Shown here in pieces: positions 1-10,712 of a DNA stretch of 64,000 nt (positions within the stretch are counted from its first letter, which is position 1; each line of letters begins with the position of its first letter). The notes beneath the pieces were generated by a model, which was given only the letters and a program-made list of their open reading frames with translations, had not been told where the DNA came from and ran no database searches. The stretch covers positions 29,659,253 through 29,723,252 of the forward strand of contig OY978525.1 of the NCBI GenBank assembly GCA_963854835.1. The letters run 5' to 3'. This stretch comes from Megamerina dolium. Taxonomy: Eukaryota > Arthropoda > Insecta > Diptera > Megamerinidae. Position numbers and translations under genes: made by a program.

Positions 1-77
1 AAACTTTAATTTCGATAAATTAATTCGTTATAACTCATACATTATACGTTGTTCCCTCTAATGCAATAATATGTATA

Positions 78-1551
78 TCAACGAATTTCTACTTTAAACG
101 CTTCAACACAAGCATCTGATATGCTCCTATGTATTTCATTAACTTCAGCTTGTGTTAGAGTACGTTCCATATGCCTGTACACGATGCGAAAGCACACACT
201 CGATCTCCCAGTTTTTGGATGTTTAAATTTATCAACAAGACTTATCTGTAAATGAGATAAAAAAATGGATATTGTTTAAACAGTTTTTAAAAGTTTTGCC
301 ATTTCAAATTGCTACCTGTTCCACTACATCACCAGCTACAGAGCGTACTAAATCATAGAAATCATTTGGTACAAAACCAGCGTCTATTTCCACTCCATTG
401 GGTAACCAAAATGACAAATCGTTTTTGCATTGGGGATAGCTAGAAATTGGAGTATATTTTGTCAATTTGTATAAATCATCTTCATTGAATTGTGATAAGA
501 AACCAGTATCGTTTGACCAGAACAGCCGTATATCTGGTATATCGAACAAAACCATAGCCAAACGTTCTAAACCCAAACCAAAGGCATATCCAATGGAATT
601 GTTGACGCCAGCTTTCTGCAATATCTCATGGCGTACTATACCCGAACCGAGTACTTCAAGCCAATTACCTTTGTAGAAAATTTCCAATTCCCATGAGGGC
701 TGTGTAAATGGAAAATATGTATCGACCCAACGATATTTTAATTTAGCACCGAACAGATCTTTTGCTAGTCCAAGTAATGTCTCTTTTATTTCATATTCCA
801 TAAGTTTGACAGCTTCTAAACTGTGACACGGCTGTTTGGATTGATCTATACATTTCGATGAAGAATGCAACACCTTCTCGCTGTTATCGCCGCTCGAACC
901 ATCCCAATTCTTTTCGAACAACTCCAAATCTGGATTTCGTTCGAATAATTTATCTTTTGTTACAAGTCGTACCGCATCTAATTGATGAAATACCGGATAA
1001 TGTGTACTATCTATTTCATCACGACGATACACTTCGCCTACAACCAGAAAATTATCTAAACCGCTAGTAATTAGATCTAATTGATGTGCGGTTGTATGTG
1101 CTCTTAGCATATGTGATTCGTTAATGTAATAACAATCGGATTTAGCACGGCTAACATGATTTGTTGGTATTAATAGATTATCGAAATTTTGTTGAACAGT
1201 TACCACCGGATTTAATTTGTCATAAACGGAGAACAGAGGATTACCACGATTGTTACGATAGGCAGCATAGAAATAATTCACAACTCGTTGTCGCAATATG
1301 GACAACGGATGATTACGCTGTAGATGTTTATTGGTACCCAAGTATGTGAGAATTTTTGGTGTTACATTTGTCCAGTTGTCTGTGGGATAAGCGAATCCAT
1401 TTATTTCCAAACTATTTTTGGTTTTTATAGCGCTTGTTGCCGCGTTGCGTGTAATGGATAGAGCATTCTTTGATGTCACTGGCAATTTCAGTATACCATT
1501 GATACTGATCGATTTAATATTGTTGCTTATTAATTGTAGAGAAACTAACAT
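78..1551 (-). CDS. PheRS-m: Mitochondrial phenylalanine--tRNA ligase, two exons
   Basis: Charges mitochondrial tRNA-Phe with phenylalanine in the mitochondrial matrix. Exon 1 is 1551-316 (412 codons) and exon 2 is 245-78 (55 codons plus TGA), giving about 467 residues, the usual size for the monomeric organellar enzyme (FARS2 in vertebrates). The 70-bp intron (315-246) has a CAG|GTAGC donor and a TTTACAG acceptor; without splicing, the frame would stop three codons past the donor. Class II motif 2 lies near residues 172-195 (GEVYRRDEID, FHQLDAV), and motif 3 near 319-337 (GYAFGLGLERLAM). The C-terminal ferredoxin-fold anticodon-binding domain runs from about residue 367 and continues into exon 2 (DKFKHPKTGRSSVCFRIVYR, then a basic C-terminus). 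The first 40 residues are rich in Ser, Asn, Ile and Lys with almost no acidic residues, as expected of a mitochondrial targeting peptide. No break is seen. Identity is recognised from motifs and architecture. Confidence 0.96.
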
Positions 1552-1968
1552 TTTTTCGGCTAACTTTATGCTTTCTACACTTTTATTTGTATGTTAATGC
1601 ATTTCGATAAAACCGCTGCAGTAAAATCTCTTATATCACTGTGCCAATAGTTAGTTACAGATGTTAATCAGCTGTTGTATATGGAAACAAATGTTTGAAA
1701 TGAGTTTTACAGCATGAAACTTTTGCTTTGATCAGAAAAAGGTGATTAGATAAGTTTTGATATTTGAGTGTATGTTTTTCCTCTTACCTTTTGTGTACAT
1801 ATTGACAATAACGAAATTCCGAAGGGAAATATTAAAAAATATTATAGAATTGTATTGGTGGAAGCAACTTTCAATTATTTTCCTTAAAAATCGAAATATT
1901 GTTCGAAATTTTCGTTGAATTTAAAGCGGTATTACAAGCGAATTTCGACAGTGAAAACAATTAAAAAA
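1552..1968. other. PheRS-m 5' region, possibly a bidirectional promoter
   Basis: A 417-bp non-coding stretch upstream of PheRS-m. It has no TATA box at an expected place and contains the motif at 1667. If the frame starting at 1969 is real, this would be a shared divergent promoter; otherwise it is only 5' flank and UTR. Confidence 0.4.
1667..1676. promoter_or_regulatory. E-box-like core promoter motif upstream of PheRS-m
   Basis: ATCAGCTGTT fits the Drosophila core promoter motif AWCAGCTGWT (Ohler motif 5), which is enriched at TATA-less housekeeping promoters. It lies about 115 bp upstream of the PheRS-m ATG and about 290 bp from the candidate divergent reading frame at 1969. The match is seen; its function is inferred. 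Confidence 0.45.
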
Positions 1969-2125
1969 ATGCAATACAACGATGCCTACCATTGTATGCG
2001 ATTTCTTTCGTCTAGTGATTGTAACAGAAAAGTAAGATATATTTTTTTTATTAAAAAAATATAAAATATTACTTTTCAATTGGTTTTAGAGTGCCAAAAA
2101 ATTAATTTATGTAATAAGCATTTAG
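1969..2125 (+). CDS. Candidate micro-ORF with one intron (unrecognised)
   Basis: An ATG at 1969 opens 21 codons that end exactly at a good donor (AAAA|GTAAGATAT, 2032). After 58 bp, a pyrimidine-containing acceptor (TTGGTTTTAG, ending at 2089) leads in frame to 11 more codons (AKKLIYVISI at the end) and TAG at 2123-2125. The result is a 32-residue peptide divergent to PheRS-m. I do not recognise it. It could also be a 5'-leader exon of a gene disrupted by the insertions that start at 2.3 kb, or chance: the coding length is too short to judge by composition. The splice sites look better than the peptide. Confidence 0.2.
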
Positions 2126-2324
2126 TAAAGTTTGTTGTTTTTAATAGAACATAAGATAAGTTTATTTTACTTTCACGTTTGAAAGAGTGACAGTGATGCC
2201 AACCTCATACAACGATTATATTGCAATTTCGAATCCGTATTTCTATTGTTTATCGCTTCTCTTGTATGATGAATATTCCGAAATTTCCGTAAAATTTTGG
2301 ACTATATATGTATATGTATGTATG

Positions 2325-2327
<3 letters not shown>

Positions 2328-2391
<64 letters not shown>

Positions 2392-2408
2392 TATATTTAT
2401 ATATATAA

Positions 2409-2452
<44 letters not shown>

Positions 2453-2457
2453 ATATA
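2328..2457. repeat. (AT)n microsatellite, segment 1
   Basis: About 130 bp of alternating AT with a few A or T slips (AAAT, TTTA). It ends directly at the BEL LTR, and its last five bases, ATATA, are repeated on the far side of that element. Confidence 0.95.
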
Positions 2458-2735
2458 TGTTGAACAACAATAATTTTTGTTGTCGACAACGAAATTTACT
2501 GTCTCACACCAGCTGTGGTTTTTTAACAATTAAATTTAATATCATATTTCAATTTCATAAGAGCATACAAATCAACGGTTTACACAGTTGTATCAATATG
2601 TATGTACTAAATAGAGATGAATTCATAGTTAGTCTATTGCAATAGTAATATAATATAATTCACAATAATAATATAATTAGATACTTATAATAATAGAACT
2701 TCATTATAACTTATATATAGGTATATGGCCAAACA
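2458..2735 (-). repeat. BEL 3' LTR
   Basis: 278 bp, TG...CA. Read on the minus strand it has a TATATATAA box near its start and, near its end, the perfect 12-bp palindrome GTTGTCGACAAC. It appears identical to the LTR at 9675-9952. Confidence 0.95.
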
Positions 2736-2749
2736 TCCCGGCCCCGTTG
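2736..2749 (-). other. BEL polypurine tract
   Basis: The minus strand reads CAACGGGGCCGGGA directly before the 3' LTR. A G-rich purine run here is where plus-strand DNA synthesis would be primed. It is interrupted by CC. Confidence 0.6.
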
Positions 2750-2775
2750 ATATATTCATATATTAACAGCTGCCC

Positions 2776-4170
2776 TTATGGTAAAGGTGCCAATTTATGT
2801 ATCGCACGTTTAATCGTTCCATTTTTCGTTTGAATATTGGCCACACGAACCATGCCATCTTTTCCAACAATGACATCTACTATTCTGCCTAGCAACCATT
2901 TCTGTGGAGGCAGGTTGTCTTCGTGAACAATAACCATTGAACCAACCTCTACGTTTTGTTGGGGCTTGAGCCATTTGGCCCTGGCTTGCAGCCCGAGGAG
3001 GTAATCTCTGCGGAACACAGACCAAAGTCGCCCTTTTAGATAGCAGATACGTTGCCATCGTTTTAAATACGTCAGAACTTCGTGTTCTATAGTAGGTTCG
3101 GGTATGGCCTTTAAAGAGCACCCGATTAATAAATGCGCTGGCGTGAGCGCCTCTCCGTCGCTGGGATCTTCTGACATTGGAGCGATCGGCCTTGAATTTA
3201 AAATGGCCTCTATTTCGACCAAGACGGTTGACAATTCCTCGATCGTTAGGTTGGCGTGCGCGACGGTGCGATAAAAAAGATTCTTCATGGATTTGACGGC
3301 CGCTTCCCACAGGCCTCCGAAATGAGGGGCGCGCGGCGGGATGAATTCGAAAATCACGCCTCTCTCTGCTACGAAATTGAGTATTTTGTTCTGACTCTGC
3401 TCTCCGAAAAACACGTCGTTCAGCTCTTTCAGCTTTGCATTGGCTCCCACGAAATTTGTAGCGTTGTCGCACATAACCTTCTCTGGAAGACCTCTCCTTC
3501 CGATGAACCTTTTAAAACAAGAAATGAAAGCGTTAGTGGACAAATCAGAAACAGCTTCGATGTGAACAGCCTTTGACGAAAAACAAACGAATATAGCTAC
3601 ATATGTCTTATAAGGAGGTCTACCACGAATTCTATATGACGTGTATATCGGACCACAAAAATCTACTCCGGTTATCAAAAATGGTCGCACTGATAAAAGT
3701 CGGTCTCTAGGTAGATTCCCCATAATTTGTGTCATTAATCTAGGCTTGTACCTAAAACAATGTATGCAATTGCGAACTACATTACGAGCCACTTCTCTTG
3801 AATTTATTGACCATATTTTCAGCCGCATTATACCAATTAGAGCTCGTGGACCTGCATGACAATTTGACAAATGCAAATGGGTGGCATACAGAGTTACGAA
3901 TCGGGACTTAGGCATCAATAAAGGATGCTTAGTATCATAAGGTAGTGGGGCATTCAGTAATCTGCCACCAACACGCACTAAAGTAAATTTTCTGCCATTT
4001 TCTTCAAATTCGTGCAGAAACGGATTTAATTGTTGGAGTTGTTTGCTTAATAACAATGAGCTTTTCATACATTTTATTTGTTCAGCGTATTCCTCATGCT
4101 GAATTATTTCGATGACTTTGAAAAATGATAGCTCAAGTTCTTTTGCTGTAATTGGTTGTTCTGTATGCCA
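2776..4170 (-). pseudogene. BEL pol, integrase portion
   Basis: The 3' third of the BEL polyprotein, open from just after the frameshift near 4171 to the stop at 2776. It inserts the cDNA into the host chromosome. From the N-terminal side it shows the HHCC zinc-binding module (HLHLSNCHAG, then NCIHCF), the DD35E core (D in GVDFCGPIY, D in VMCDNATNFV, E in FGGLWEAAVK), and a C-terminal module typical of Pao integrases (GSMVIVHEDNLPPQKWLLG...). The first methionine in this frame is at 4068, but coding similarity continues upstream to about 4170, so that ATG is not a real start. Catalytic residues are present; the fragment is separated from RT by the frameshift only. Confidence 0.93.
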
Positions 4171-5786
4171 TTTTTGATCGGCTTTATAAATCGATAAACA
4201 TATGCAAGTGTTCGCAATATTTTCATGTACGTCGACGAATTTTCAATTATTTCGTAGATTATGTTACGTTCTTTTTCAACAACTAGTACGATCGCTTTAG
4301 ACTTGCGCATTTCTGACGATGACAATGTTTCTGCGGGCTCAAAGTGAGCATTTACCGGCCAATTATCTTCCTCCTCCATTAAAAATGTAGGACCATCAAA
4401 CCATATAGACTGGCATAGCTCATCGACATTGCAACTTCGCGATACAATATCCGCAGGGTTCTGAGCAGTTGGAACGTGCCTCCATGTAGCTTTATTCGCC
4501 ACTTCTTGAATGTCCGATACCCTATTCCCAACAAAAGTTGATAATGTGGATGGGTGCTTTTTAAGCCAGTATAACACAATTTCTGAATCGCTCCAAAAAA
4601 TTACCTTTTCTGCGTATGGCAATAAAATTGGCTCTATAATTTTCCACACTTTTGCTAACAAGTGAGCGGCACAAAGCTCAAGTCTTGGAAGAGTTTTAGT
4701 TTTAAGTGGAGCAACTTTCGACTTGGCTGTAAACAGTATGGACTTGTAATTACTACCACATTTGCTACGTATATATATACAACAACCATATGCACGCATA
4801 GATGCATCAGCGAAACCGTGAATTTGAACTGTTGATAACGAAGAAATATTCACGTATCGAGGAACATGTATCTCTGGGATTTTTCGGAAGTTTTTTTTAA
4901 AGATCTCCCAGCTTGTAGCCACCGACATTGGAACTGATTCATCCCAGTCTAACTTTAGCAACCACAATTCTTGCAGCAATATTTTTGCTTTTGTAATAAC
5001 TGGGCATAGAAGCCCCAATGGGTCAAACAACCGGGAAGACACCGACAAAATATTGCGCTTAGTAGCCTTCAAAGTATCAAAATTTGCTACGAGATTAAAA
5101 TTAAGCTTATCACTTTTCGGATGCCAAACTATACCTAGAGTTTTAGTGGTTTCGGTGTCGTTAAATGTGATTTCTTTTTTAACATTGTCGCTATTATTGA
5201 GAACCTGGTGGTTAGAATACCATTTCGCCAACTTAAAGCCAGCTGAATCGAGAATTTTTGTTATATTATATTGAATGCTTTCAAGCTCCTCCAATGTTTC
5301 AGCACCTGACAATAAATCGTCCACATAGAAGTCCTCTTGTATAACCCTTGAAATCGCACGCATTTCTCTATTAATATTGCCAAGTTCATTTAAGCACCGA
5401 ATAGCCAAGAACGGTGCTGGTGCAGTGCCATATGTTATTGTGTTTAGTTTGTATATTTGTATAGGCATGTTTGGATGTTTCCGCCACAAAATAAGCTGAA
5501 ATTGTCGGTCTGCTTCATGGACTTGTACTTGTCTATACATTTTTGTAATATCTGCCGTAATGGCAAATTTACGACAACGAAATTTCAATAAATTTATATA
5601 GAGCTTTGGTTGAATAGTTGGGCCGACCATTAGAGTATCGTTCAATGAGATATTGGATGATGTTTTACATGAGGCATCAAACACAACTCTTAACTTGGTT
5701 GTCAAACTCTCAGGCCTTATGACAACTTGGTGTGGTATGAAATAATGTGGCCCTGTCGGAATTATGTTTTCCGTTTTAGACGGATT
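4104..5786 (-). pseudogene. BEL pol, reverse transcriptase and RNase H portion
   Basis: The middle part of the polyprotein, in the same frame as gag-protease but after an in-frame TAA. RT motifs: TTKLRVVFDAS near the start, the catalytic YVDDLLSG box about 125 residues later, and the Pao-specific connection segment. RNase H shows the acidic residues in GFADASMRAYG, LPRLELCAAH, FWSDSEIVLYWL and NPADIVSRS. The frame slips by one base in a five-base homopolymer at 4171-4175 (A-run on the coding strand), so the last 22 codons or so of this open frame, down to 4104, are out of phase. No ATG fits the true start: the fragment depends on the upstream frame. Confidence 0.93.
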
Positions 5787-7967
5787 TTAGATCATAAAAT
5801 TATTATACATTTCTTTGACATCAGGTGTTCTCATAAGCCTACGCTCAAGTGACAAAAATCGTCGTTTTGCCGTTTCGTATGAGGCTCCGAGTGCTGACGA
5901 ATTCATTTTAAATGGCAACCGAACTTCAAAACGACCAGTTGGTAATCGCTTGGTACTCTTCATAAAATGTTGTTCGCAACTCATTTGTTCTTTCGTAAAC
6001 TTTTTGGATGTGCTTGGTACTTCTTCTATTTCCCAAAACTTATGCACAATAGCATCTAAAGAAGCCAACTGAATATCGCTTTTTTTATTTACTAAATTGC
6101 ATGCTCCACTTTTCGAATTTTCAAGTGATTTATACCGACCAGAAACTATCCAACCAAGCAACGTCTTTTGCAATGTTGGCAACGAATCGTTTAATTTTAT
6201 TTGACCGATTGATAAAAGTTCGAAAAATATATCGGCACCAATTAACAAATCAATTTTTTGTCTTTTATTAAAGTTGGGATCTGCCAGCTCAATATTCCCC
6301 GGGACTTGCCATGAGTCAACGGGTAAATTAACTTCAGGTTGGTAACTCGAGATGGACTTTATGACCCAAAAATCTGCTTGAAACTTGTAGTCATTAACTC
6401 TTGATTCTACAATAGTATTAACTTTATGTCGTAAGTTCGCATTTAACTCCCCAATACCCGATAAATTTAGATCTTTAAATTCTCGTTTTAAATGTAATTT
6501 CTGTGCACAATCTTCACTCATGAAATTTATTTGTGATCCAGAGTCTAAAAGCGCTCTTACTAGGTGGGTACTTCCATAGCGATCTTTTATTCTAACTATA
6601 GCTGTAGCCAATACAACGACATCATCTGTATTCGAGACATGGTGTGAAGAACGCTGGAACGATTGTTGTGGAGTATCATTGGCAGTAGCAGATGTTGATG
6701 GTAACACAGATAACTGATTATCGAAGCGATTTGATTGCTGCTGCAGCTCATATTTATGCAGCAGAGTGTGATGAGGACGTTGACAAACTCGACAATGAGA
6801 TCGAGAACAATTCCGGACCGAGTGTCCTTTCTTTAAGCAATTTATACAATTTCCAGATTTTTTTACAAAATCAAACCGTTTACCAACGGTCAATGCAGCG
6901 AAAGAGTTGCAACTATGTATTGAATGCCCATTCAATTTACAAAAAATGCATTGATTTTCCAAACCACTCGCAGCAACTGCAAATGATGTTTTGTATTCAT
7001 TTTTCTTGTTATTATGCGATTTAATTCTATGAGGATTCTGTTGCTCAGAACTGTCGTATCTATTCGACCTGTCGTCATTTACTTCGAGTGATTGGCATCG
7101 ACGAATTAGCAATTTCGAGCAGTCGTTCCATGAAGGAAGGGTGGAGTAATCCAACTGATCGTTCCATCTCGATTTTGTAGCTGGATCAACTTTTGATAGT
7201 ACCAGTTGAATGAGTAATGCATTTGTTATATCCATCTCTGTACCCAATGATAGCAACGAATCGTAAATTGCGGATACAGTGTCAACCACATTTCTAAGCG
7301 CTGAAGCATTTGGTTTGGTCATTTTTGGAATGTCAAATAACTGCTCGATATTATCAAAAAATATCAAACCTTTTTTATCGTATCGTTCTGCTAAACGATC
7401 CAATGCTTTCTTATAATTGGCTTCTGTGACTTGGAATGCTTTTACCGTTTTGAGCGCGTCACCCGATAAACAACTCAACAAATGATTAAATTTTTCAATT
7501 GTCGCTAGATGTGGCTCATCATGGACCAAGTTATTGAATGAGCTTATAAAATTTTTGTACTCCGCGTACTTTCCACTAAATGTCGGTAATTTCAGATTCG
7601 GAAGACGAGACGATTGAGGCGTGGTAATACCAAGTGTACTCTCCAACATTGGACTCTCTCGACGCTTATATTGCCCCATAAGCTGAATAAGCCTCGATTT
7701 AGCACTTATGCAAAGATCCTCGATATCGCCTCTTCGGTCATCGTCAGGATCCTCCCTCTCGATCTTGGTTTGGTATGCCATTATTTGTTTAATATAAGAA
7801 TCTAAGATTTCTAGCCGGCATTCCAAATCTATAACATTCCAAGTTACCGTTGGATTATCAAGCATGTTTTTGATACGTGTTATATTACCACGCGCTGTTG
7901 CTCTTTGCTGTCTTAAAGTACTCGGCTTTTGAACAGAAGCTGCTTCATCGCTCAAACTTCCAGGCAT
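5787..7967 (-). CDS. BEL gag-protease, ending at an in-frame stop
   Basis: 726 codons from ATG 7967 to TAA 5787-5789. The N-terminal half is the Gag of Pao/BEL elements (DUF1759-like). Near residues 337-400 it carries CCHC knuckles (CIFCKLNGHSIHSC and CINCLKKGHSVRNC), followed by a third, variant Cys/His cluster (CRVCQRPHHTLLH), which would bind the RNA. The aspartic protease (DUF1758-like) lies near residue 474, with the catalytic ALLDSGSQINFMS. The C-terminus runs into the region that normally links protease to RT; the linker conserved in the family seems shortened at the stop, so a small deletion may have created it. BEL elements normally make one Gag-Pol protein, so this stop would cut off all Pol enzymes unless read through. 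Confidence 0.93.
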   Translation of the reverse strand: MPGSLSDEAASVQKPSTLRQQRATARGNITRIKNMLDNPTVTWNVIDLECRLEILDSYIKQIMAYQTKIEREDPDDDRRGDIEDLCISAKSRLIQLMGQYKRRESPMLESTLGITTPQSSRLPNLKLPTFSGKYAEYKNFISSFNNLVHDEPHLATIEKFNHLLSCLSGDALKTVKAFQVTEANYKKALDRLAERYDKKGLIFFDNIEQLFDIPKMTKPNASALRNVVDTVSAIYDSLLSLGTEMDITNALLIQLVLSKVDPATKSRWNDQLDYSTLPSWNDCSKLLIRRCQSLEVNDDRSNRYDSSEQQNPHRIKSHNNKKNEYKTSFAVAASGLENQCIFCKLNGHSIHSCNSFAALTVGKRFDFVKKSGNCINCLKKGHSVRNCSRSHCRVCQRPHHTLLHKYELQQQSNRFDNQLSVLPSTSATANDTPQQSFQRSSHHVSNTDDVVVLATAIVRIKDRYGSTHLVRALLDSGSQINFMSEDCAQKLHLKREFKDLNLSGIGELNANLRHKVNTIVESRVNDYKFQADFWVIKSISSYQPEVNLPVDSWQVPGNIELADPNFNKRQKIDLLIGADIFFELLSIGQIKLNDSLPTLQKTLLGWIVSGRYKSLENSKSGACNLVNKKSDIQLASLDAIVHKFWEIEEVPSTSKKFTKEQMSCEQHFMKSTKRLPTGRFEVRLPFKMNSSALGASYETAKRRFLSLERRLMRTPDVKEMYNNFMI

Positions 7968-9653
7968 GATCGTAATTATTTAGTAATTTATTACGTTTAA
8001 TAAATTCAATAAATTTACCAACAATATTGAATCTAGTCGAATACAATTTGTTTCCAAATGTTCAATTTAATTCAAGCAAATAGTTAGACAATCTCGATTT
8101 AATTACAAAATGACGAATTAACCAGCACCCTATAATATTTTCTAGATAGCGAAGCAACCCAGCAATTAAAAAAAGAAAAAAAATTTACGTATTGTTCAAT
8201 GTGCTTTTATTTATTTATTTAAAAAACGAAATCTTTCCTTTTGGTTAACTTAATATGGCAATCATCAACAATGTACGTATTTATTAGATATACGTTTGGT
8301 ACCACACTCAAAACTCCAATGTATAGTGTATGTGTATATGTTTACGTTGTATATTCACAACAATAACACCAACAATTGTCGCGGCAACTTTAAACTTCAA
8401 AATTCAAACCAAAAAACCAAATTGTGTCTGACAATATCTTTATAGATGCACAAACAATTATCATTCAAGGCGCAATGGATTGAATGGTTTATAAATGTTA
8501 ATGTACCAAGCACAACAGAGGTATAACAACGAGAACGATTCATATGATCGATGTTTTTATAATTTAATGGTTTTCAAACTGTTAATATACTAGCAATTAA
8601 CAGAGTGAGAGCGACGACATCGATTCATATGATCAATATGTATTAGTAATGTAAGGATTTTCAAACTGTTAATATACTAGCAATTAACGAGTGAGAGCGA
8701 CGACAACGATTTATATGATCAATATGTATTAGTAATGTAAGGATTTTCAAACTGTTAATATTCTAGCAATCAACAGTGAGAGCGACGACAACGATCCATA
8801 TGATCAATATGCTTTTTTTTTTTTTTTTTCGTTTTTTAATTCAATGGTTCCACAAACAAATAGCAGATAAAAATGTTCCCAACATTATGCAACTTACTGA
8901 AGAGAAAACCGACATCAAATCCAACTGCACAATTAATGAGAATATGAACCCGAAGTTTCTACCAACACAGATGTACGTTCAAATTTTAAAATACAAGCAG
9001 TTTGGCTAGAAAGTGACGATAACAAATGCAATTGCACAACGTTTGATAATAATACCGTAAATTCGATATGTGCTCAACTAAAACTTCGTTCGTTCTTTTG
9101 AGAACTTGTTATCAGTGCAAATTGAATAAATGAATTTTCAGTGTTTTTCCAACTGCTACCACATTTATAGGAAATGTTTGTAGGCCATATATTTAATTGT
9201 TTAGCATAAACTTGCGAAATGTTCAAATAAAATTTCTTAATTTAGTAAAAAAATAGACTTGCGTCTAATTAACGGTTGCCCAGTTACTTTTCAAAACGGT
9301 CTTTATCATTTGAACCGTAAATCAATGAATAACGTTATCGCAAATTTTATATTTTTCACTGATATATGTTTTATTAACCACAAGCTATTGTCTACTGAAT
9401 TTATCATTTACAGTACCTTATTCATTCCTGATACTTTCATTTTTTGTTACCACTTTCCTTCGATGTACGCAGCCGACAACTCTCCTGATAGTCCTGAAGC
9501 CAGTCTTCGCTTGCTGATCCTAATGTTGAATCCTCGCAAGGCTCTTCTTCGCACAATTTTTTGGATCAGTCACTAACGTTCACTTTTTTATGTATGTTAG
9601 ACTCTTAAGAAAATTAAACTTTAAACACAAAAAAAATAAACTTTTCTTTTTAA
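7968..9653 (-). other. BEL untranslated leader
   Basis: About 1.7 kb between the primer site and the gag ATG with no frame that resembles a protein. It is long for a leader and holds the tandem repeats at 8530-8811. It may include packaging or internal promoter signals; none can be identified. Confidence 0.7.
8530..8811 (-). repeat. Tandem repeat, 3 x about 87 bp, in the BEL leader
   Basis: Three direct copies anchored by TTTTCAAACTGTTAATAT at 8571, 8658 and 8744 (spacings 87 and 86). Each copy also has GAGAGCGACGACA and CATATGATCAATATG. Copies 2 and 3 are closer to each other than to copy 1. Confidence 0.9.
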
Positions 9654-9671
9654 GTCCCTGCTCGGGCGCCA
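9654..9671 (-). other. BEL primer binding site, tRNA-Lys type
   Basis: The minus strand reads TGGCGCCCGAGCAGGGAC starting three bases inside the 5' LTR. This is complementary to the 3' end of a tRNA-Lys including CCA. Confidence 0.85.
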
Positions 9672-9674
9672 AAA

Positions 9675-10102
<428 letters not shown>

Positions 10103-10136
10103 GTTGCGCACTTTAGTTCACTTGAGTGAATAGTTC

Positions 10137-10290
10137 AGTTTTAGTTCGTTCACTTTAATGAATTATTTCTTTAGCTCAACTAGTTCATTTAGTTCATCTA
10201 GTTCATTTAGTTCGTTTAGTTCATTTAGCTCATTTAGTTCATTTAGTTCACATAGTTCTTTTAGTTCAGTTATTCATTAGTTCAATGAGC
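10137..10290. repeat. hAT left subterminal AGTTCA array
   Basis: More than a dozen variants of the 9-10 bp unit TTTAGTTCA (also TCTAGTTCA, TTTAGCTCA). Short repeated subterminal motifs are the usual transposase-binding sites of hAT elements. Confidence 0.85.
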
Positions 10291-10712
10291 TCAATTTTCA
10301 AATGAAAAATTTTTTTTTTAATGAAAACATTTTTTATTTGAAATAAGAAGTGAGTTTATTTTTAATTCACTGAGTTGAATCATTTTCTTATAACATACAA
10401 AAGATGCATATACATATATGATTAGGAACATAAATTAATTAAAATTTTTTCAGCCTTTTCCAATTCATCTAAACTAATGCTCTTACTAACTTTGTTATTA
10501 CACAAATAGAGTTTTATAAAGTTAAGCCTTGGTCACCTTATGCTAATATTTGGCGCAACTGGTGTAAAAAGCACTTTGATTTGCGAAATTTAGAAATGTT
10601 TTTGTCATTTACAAAACATTGTTTAAGAATAAAATAAAAATCTATATAAAAAAAACTTGAATAAATTCATATAATAATATGTAGTAATAATAACAATAAA
10701 ACATAAAAATTA

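Noticed and set aside
2302..2529. Long Ile-Tyr repeat frames over the AT tracts (also near 9942, 12855 and 15920)
   Set aside because: Translated (AT)n microsatellite; not proteins.
9259..9576. 105-codon plus-strand frame in the BEL leader
   Set aside because: Antisense to the element, no motif, composition like the non-coding leader.
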